Part shown: piece after piece, positions 63,317 to 64,000 of the stretch
Layout of the letters: every line of letters begins with the position of its first letter
How positions within the stretch are numbered: the first letter of the stretch is position 1
From: Rhodococcus qingshengii
Lineage (GTDB): Bacteria > Actinomycetota > Actinomycetes > Mycobacteriales > Mycobacteriaceae
DNA: 64,000 nt
Assembly: GCF_021025955.1 (NCBI RefSeq)
Contig: NZ_JAJNCL010000016.1
Location: 61,882 to 125,881 of the forward strand
Direction of reading: 5' to 3'
Position numbers and translations under genes: made by a program
The notes under the pieces: model-generated
The model's database searches: none
What the model was told of the DNA's origin: nothing
Seen by the model: the letters and a program-made list of their open reading frames with translations, nothing else

Positions 63317-63892
63317 TCAGAGCGGGATCGGTAGGAGGGGCTCGATGTCGTAGGCGCGGGGTCCGAACAGGCTCGCCGTCCGGGTGAGAATGGGCGGAAG
63401 TGCTTCGTAGAGGCTCCCGCCGATGCGGTGGAGGGAGTTGAACGAGCGCGATTCCCAAACCGGAAACTCTCCGTCGGTGCCGCGTGATGCTGTGTCCCAC
63501 AGCAGTGCGTCACCGTTTTCGCTCCATCCGAAAACCTGCAGCGAGTCGGGGAGTGACCAATCGCCGTCGGGTTCGATCATCCAATCGAACTCGTCATCCT
63601 GTCCTTCTCTGTAGACCGAATGAAGATGAGCGGTGAGGTTGCGGGCGCGCCCTTGCCAGCCGTCGGCAAATCCGGGAAGAACGGGCGGATAGATGAGCCA
63701 GAGTCCGAAGGTCCGCGCCCACCCTGCGTGCCGGATGAACGCTCGGTAAGAACCGGGGAAGCCATTATCGTCGGGAAATCGATAGGAATCCATAAGGGCA
63801 AAATCGATATGCTCGAGCGTCGGTCGGCCGTCTACCGTCAGCGCGTTGGGTCCCTGTGCAAACACACCCTCAACGCTAGCAATAGGGGACAC
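63317..63892 (-). CDS. SUKH/SMI1-KNR4-like protein
   Basis: A 191-residue protein starting at GTG with AAAGGG upstream. It opens with FPDDNGFPGSYRAFIRHAG, followed centrally by PDGDWSLPDSLQVFGWSENG, DALLWDTASRG and FPVWESRSFNSLH. This order (L-P-S, then G-D-x-x-x-W-D and a W-x-x-x strand) is that of SMI1/KNR4 (SUKH) proteins, which are often immunity proteins for polymorphic toxins. No toxin gene is visible in the remaining 108 bases. The assignment rests on pattern only. Confidence 0.6.
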   Translation of the reverse strand: MSPIASVEGVFAQGPNALTVDGRPTLEHIDFALMDSYRFPDDNGFPGSYRAFIRHAGWARTFGLWLIYPPVLPGFADGWQGRARNLTAHLHSVYREGQDDEFDWMIEPDGDWSLPDSLQVFGWSENGDALLWDTASRGTDGEFPVWESRSFNSLHRIGGSLYEALPPILTRTASLFGPRAYDIEPLLPIPL

Positions 63893-64000
63893 CGTGCCGC
63901 CCTTTTCGATTATCGAAGCACGCCGGAATGGGTCACGGAGGCGTGTGCTCGGTGACCTCCGGGTTCAGAGTCGTGTGGTGGAGCGGCGGGGTTTTCGGTC

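Noticed and set aside
63620..63955. 111-codon plus-strand frame at the window end
   Set aside because: Antisense to the SUKH-like gene, no ribosome site.

Overview
The window is GC-rich actinobacterial DNA. It is best explained as a chromosomal segment of Rhodococcus from the R. erythropolis/R. qingshengii group. The strongest marker is the quorum-quenching locus qsdR-qsdA-qsdC (12263-15612), with a 323-residue QsdA lactonase as known from that species group. Supporting signs are a stand-alone alkane hydroxylase AlkB, a mycothiol-dependent formaldehyde dehydrogenase, a redox-sensing SoxR, many FadE-type acyl-CoA dehydrogenases and many TetR/GntR regulators. No rRNA, tRNA, insertion sequence, phage or CRISPR was found; coding density is high.

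Layout. 1-4258: end of a dimethylsulfone monooxygenase (sfnG), then an aldehyde dehydrogenase divergent from an acyl-CoA dehydrogenase-GntR pair around an 18-bp palindrome. 4268-12161: TetR/MpaB-type oxygenase pair, a serine hydrolase, a diguanylate cyclase, an MFS pump divergent from soxR over a SoxR-like box, and a GntR-ABC ATPase pair. 12263-15612: qsd operon. 15863-32956: a 17-kb acyl-CoA degradation locus (metabolite:H+ symporter, two paralogous TetR regulators, CoA ligase, MaoC hydratase, enoyl-CoA hydratase, three acyl-CoA dehydrogenases, four SDRs, an APH-type kinase, quinone oxidoreductase, thiolase). 33130-43077: two secreted DUF4185 proteins, a YhgE/Pip membrane protein, ArsR-SRPBCC, racemase-GntR, a PASTA lipoprotein and an unusual kinase-like LuxR regulator. 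43226-50145: formaldehyde detoxification (mscR plus an MBL hydrolase) and kynurenine catabolism (Lrp, kynB, kynU, permease). 50159-63892: dienelactone hydrolase, PLP deaminase, a frameshifted AraC gene, an iron-boxed siderophore-binding lipoprotein, alkB, and miscellaneous membrane and regulatory genes.

Main idea from the hunt. The acyl-CoA locus encodes, as separate neighbours, the two halves of the animal ACAD10/ACAD11 proteins: an aminoglycoside-phosphotransferase-like kinase (25719-26753) and an ACAD11-like dehydrogenase (23722-24942). Such kinase/ACAD pairs handle 4-hydroxyacyl-CoA by phosphorylation and phosphate elimination. QsdA opens gamma-lactones and acyl-homoserine lactones, and QsdC is a CoA ligase, so qsdAC plus this locus could form a route from gamma-lactone to 4-hydroxyacyl-CoA to enoyl-CoA to beta-oxidation. 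A 14-bp element, TGACGCCGGRTTCA, recurs at three promoters of the locus and is a candidate operator for the two TetR paralogues.

Three genes are broken as read: the CoA ligase at 19075-20586 (one base lost before the catalytic C-terminal motif), the AraC gene at 51873-52731 (one extra C in a C-run), and a Tat-type serine hydrolase at 59541-60852 (two frameshifts and a stop codon). The first two could be sequencing errors; the third looks like genuine decay.
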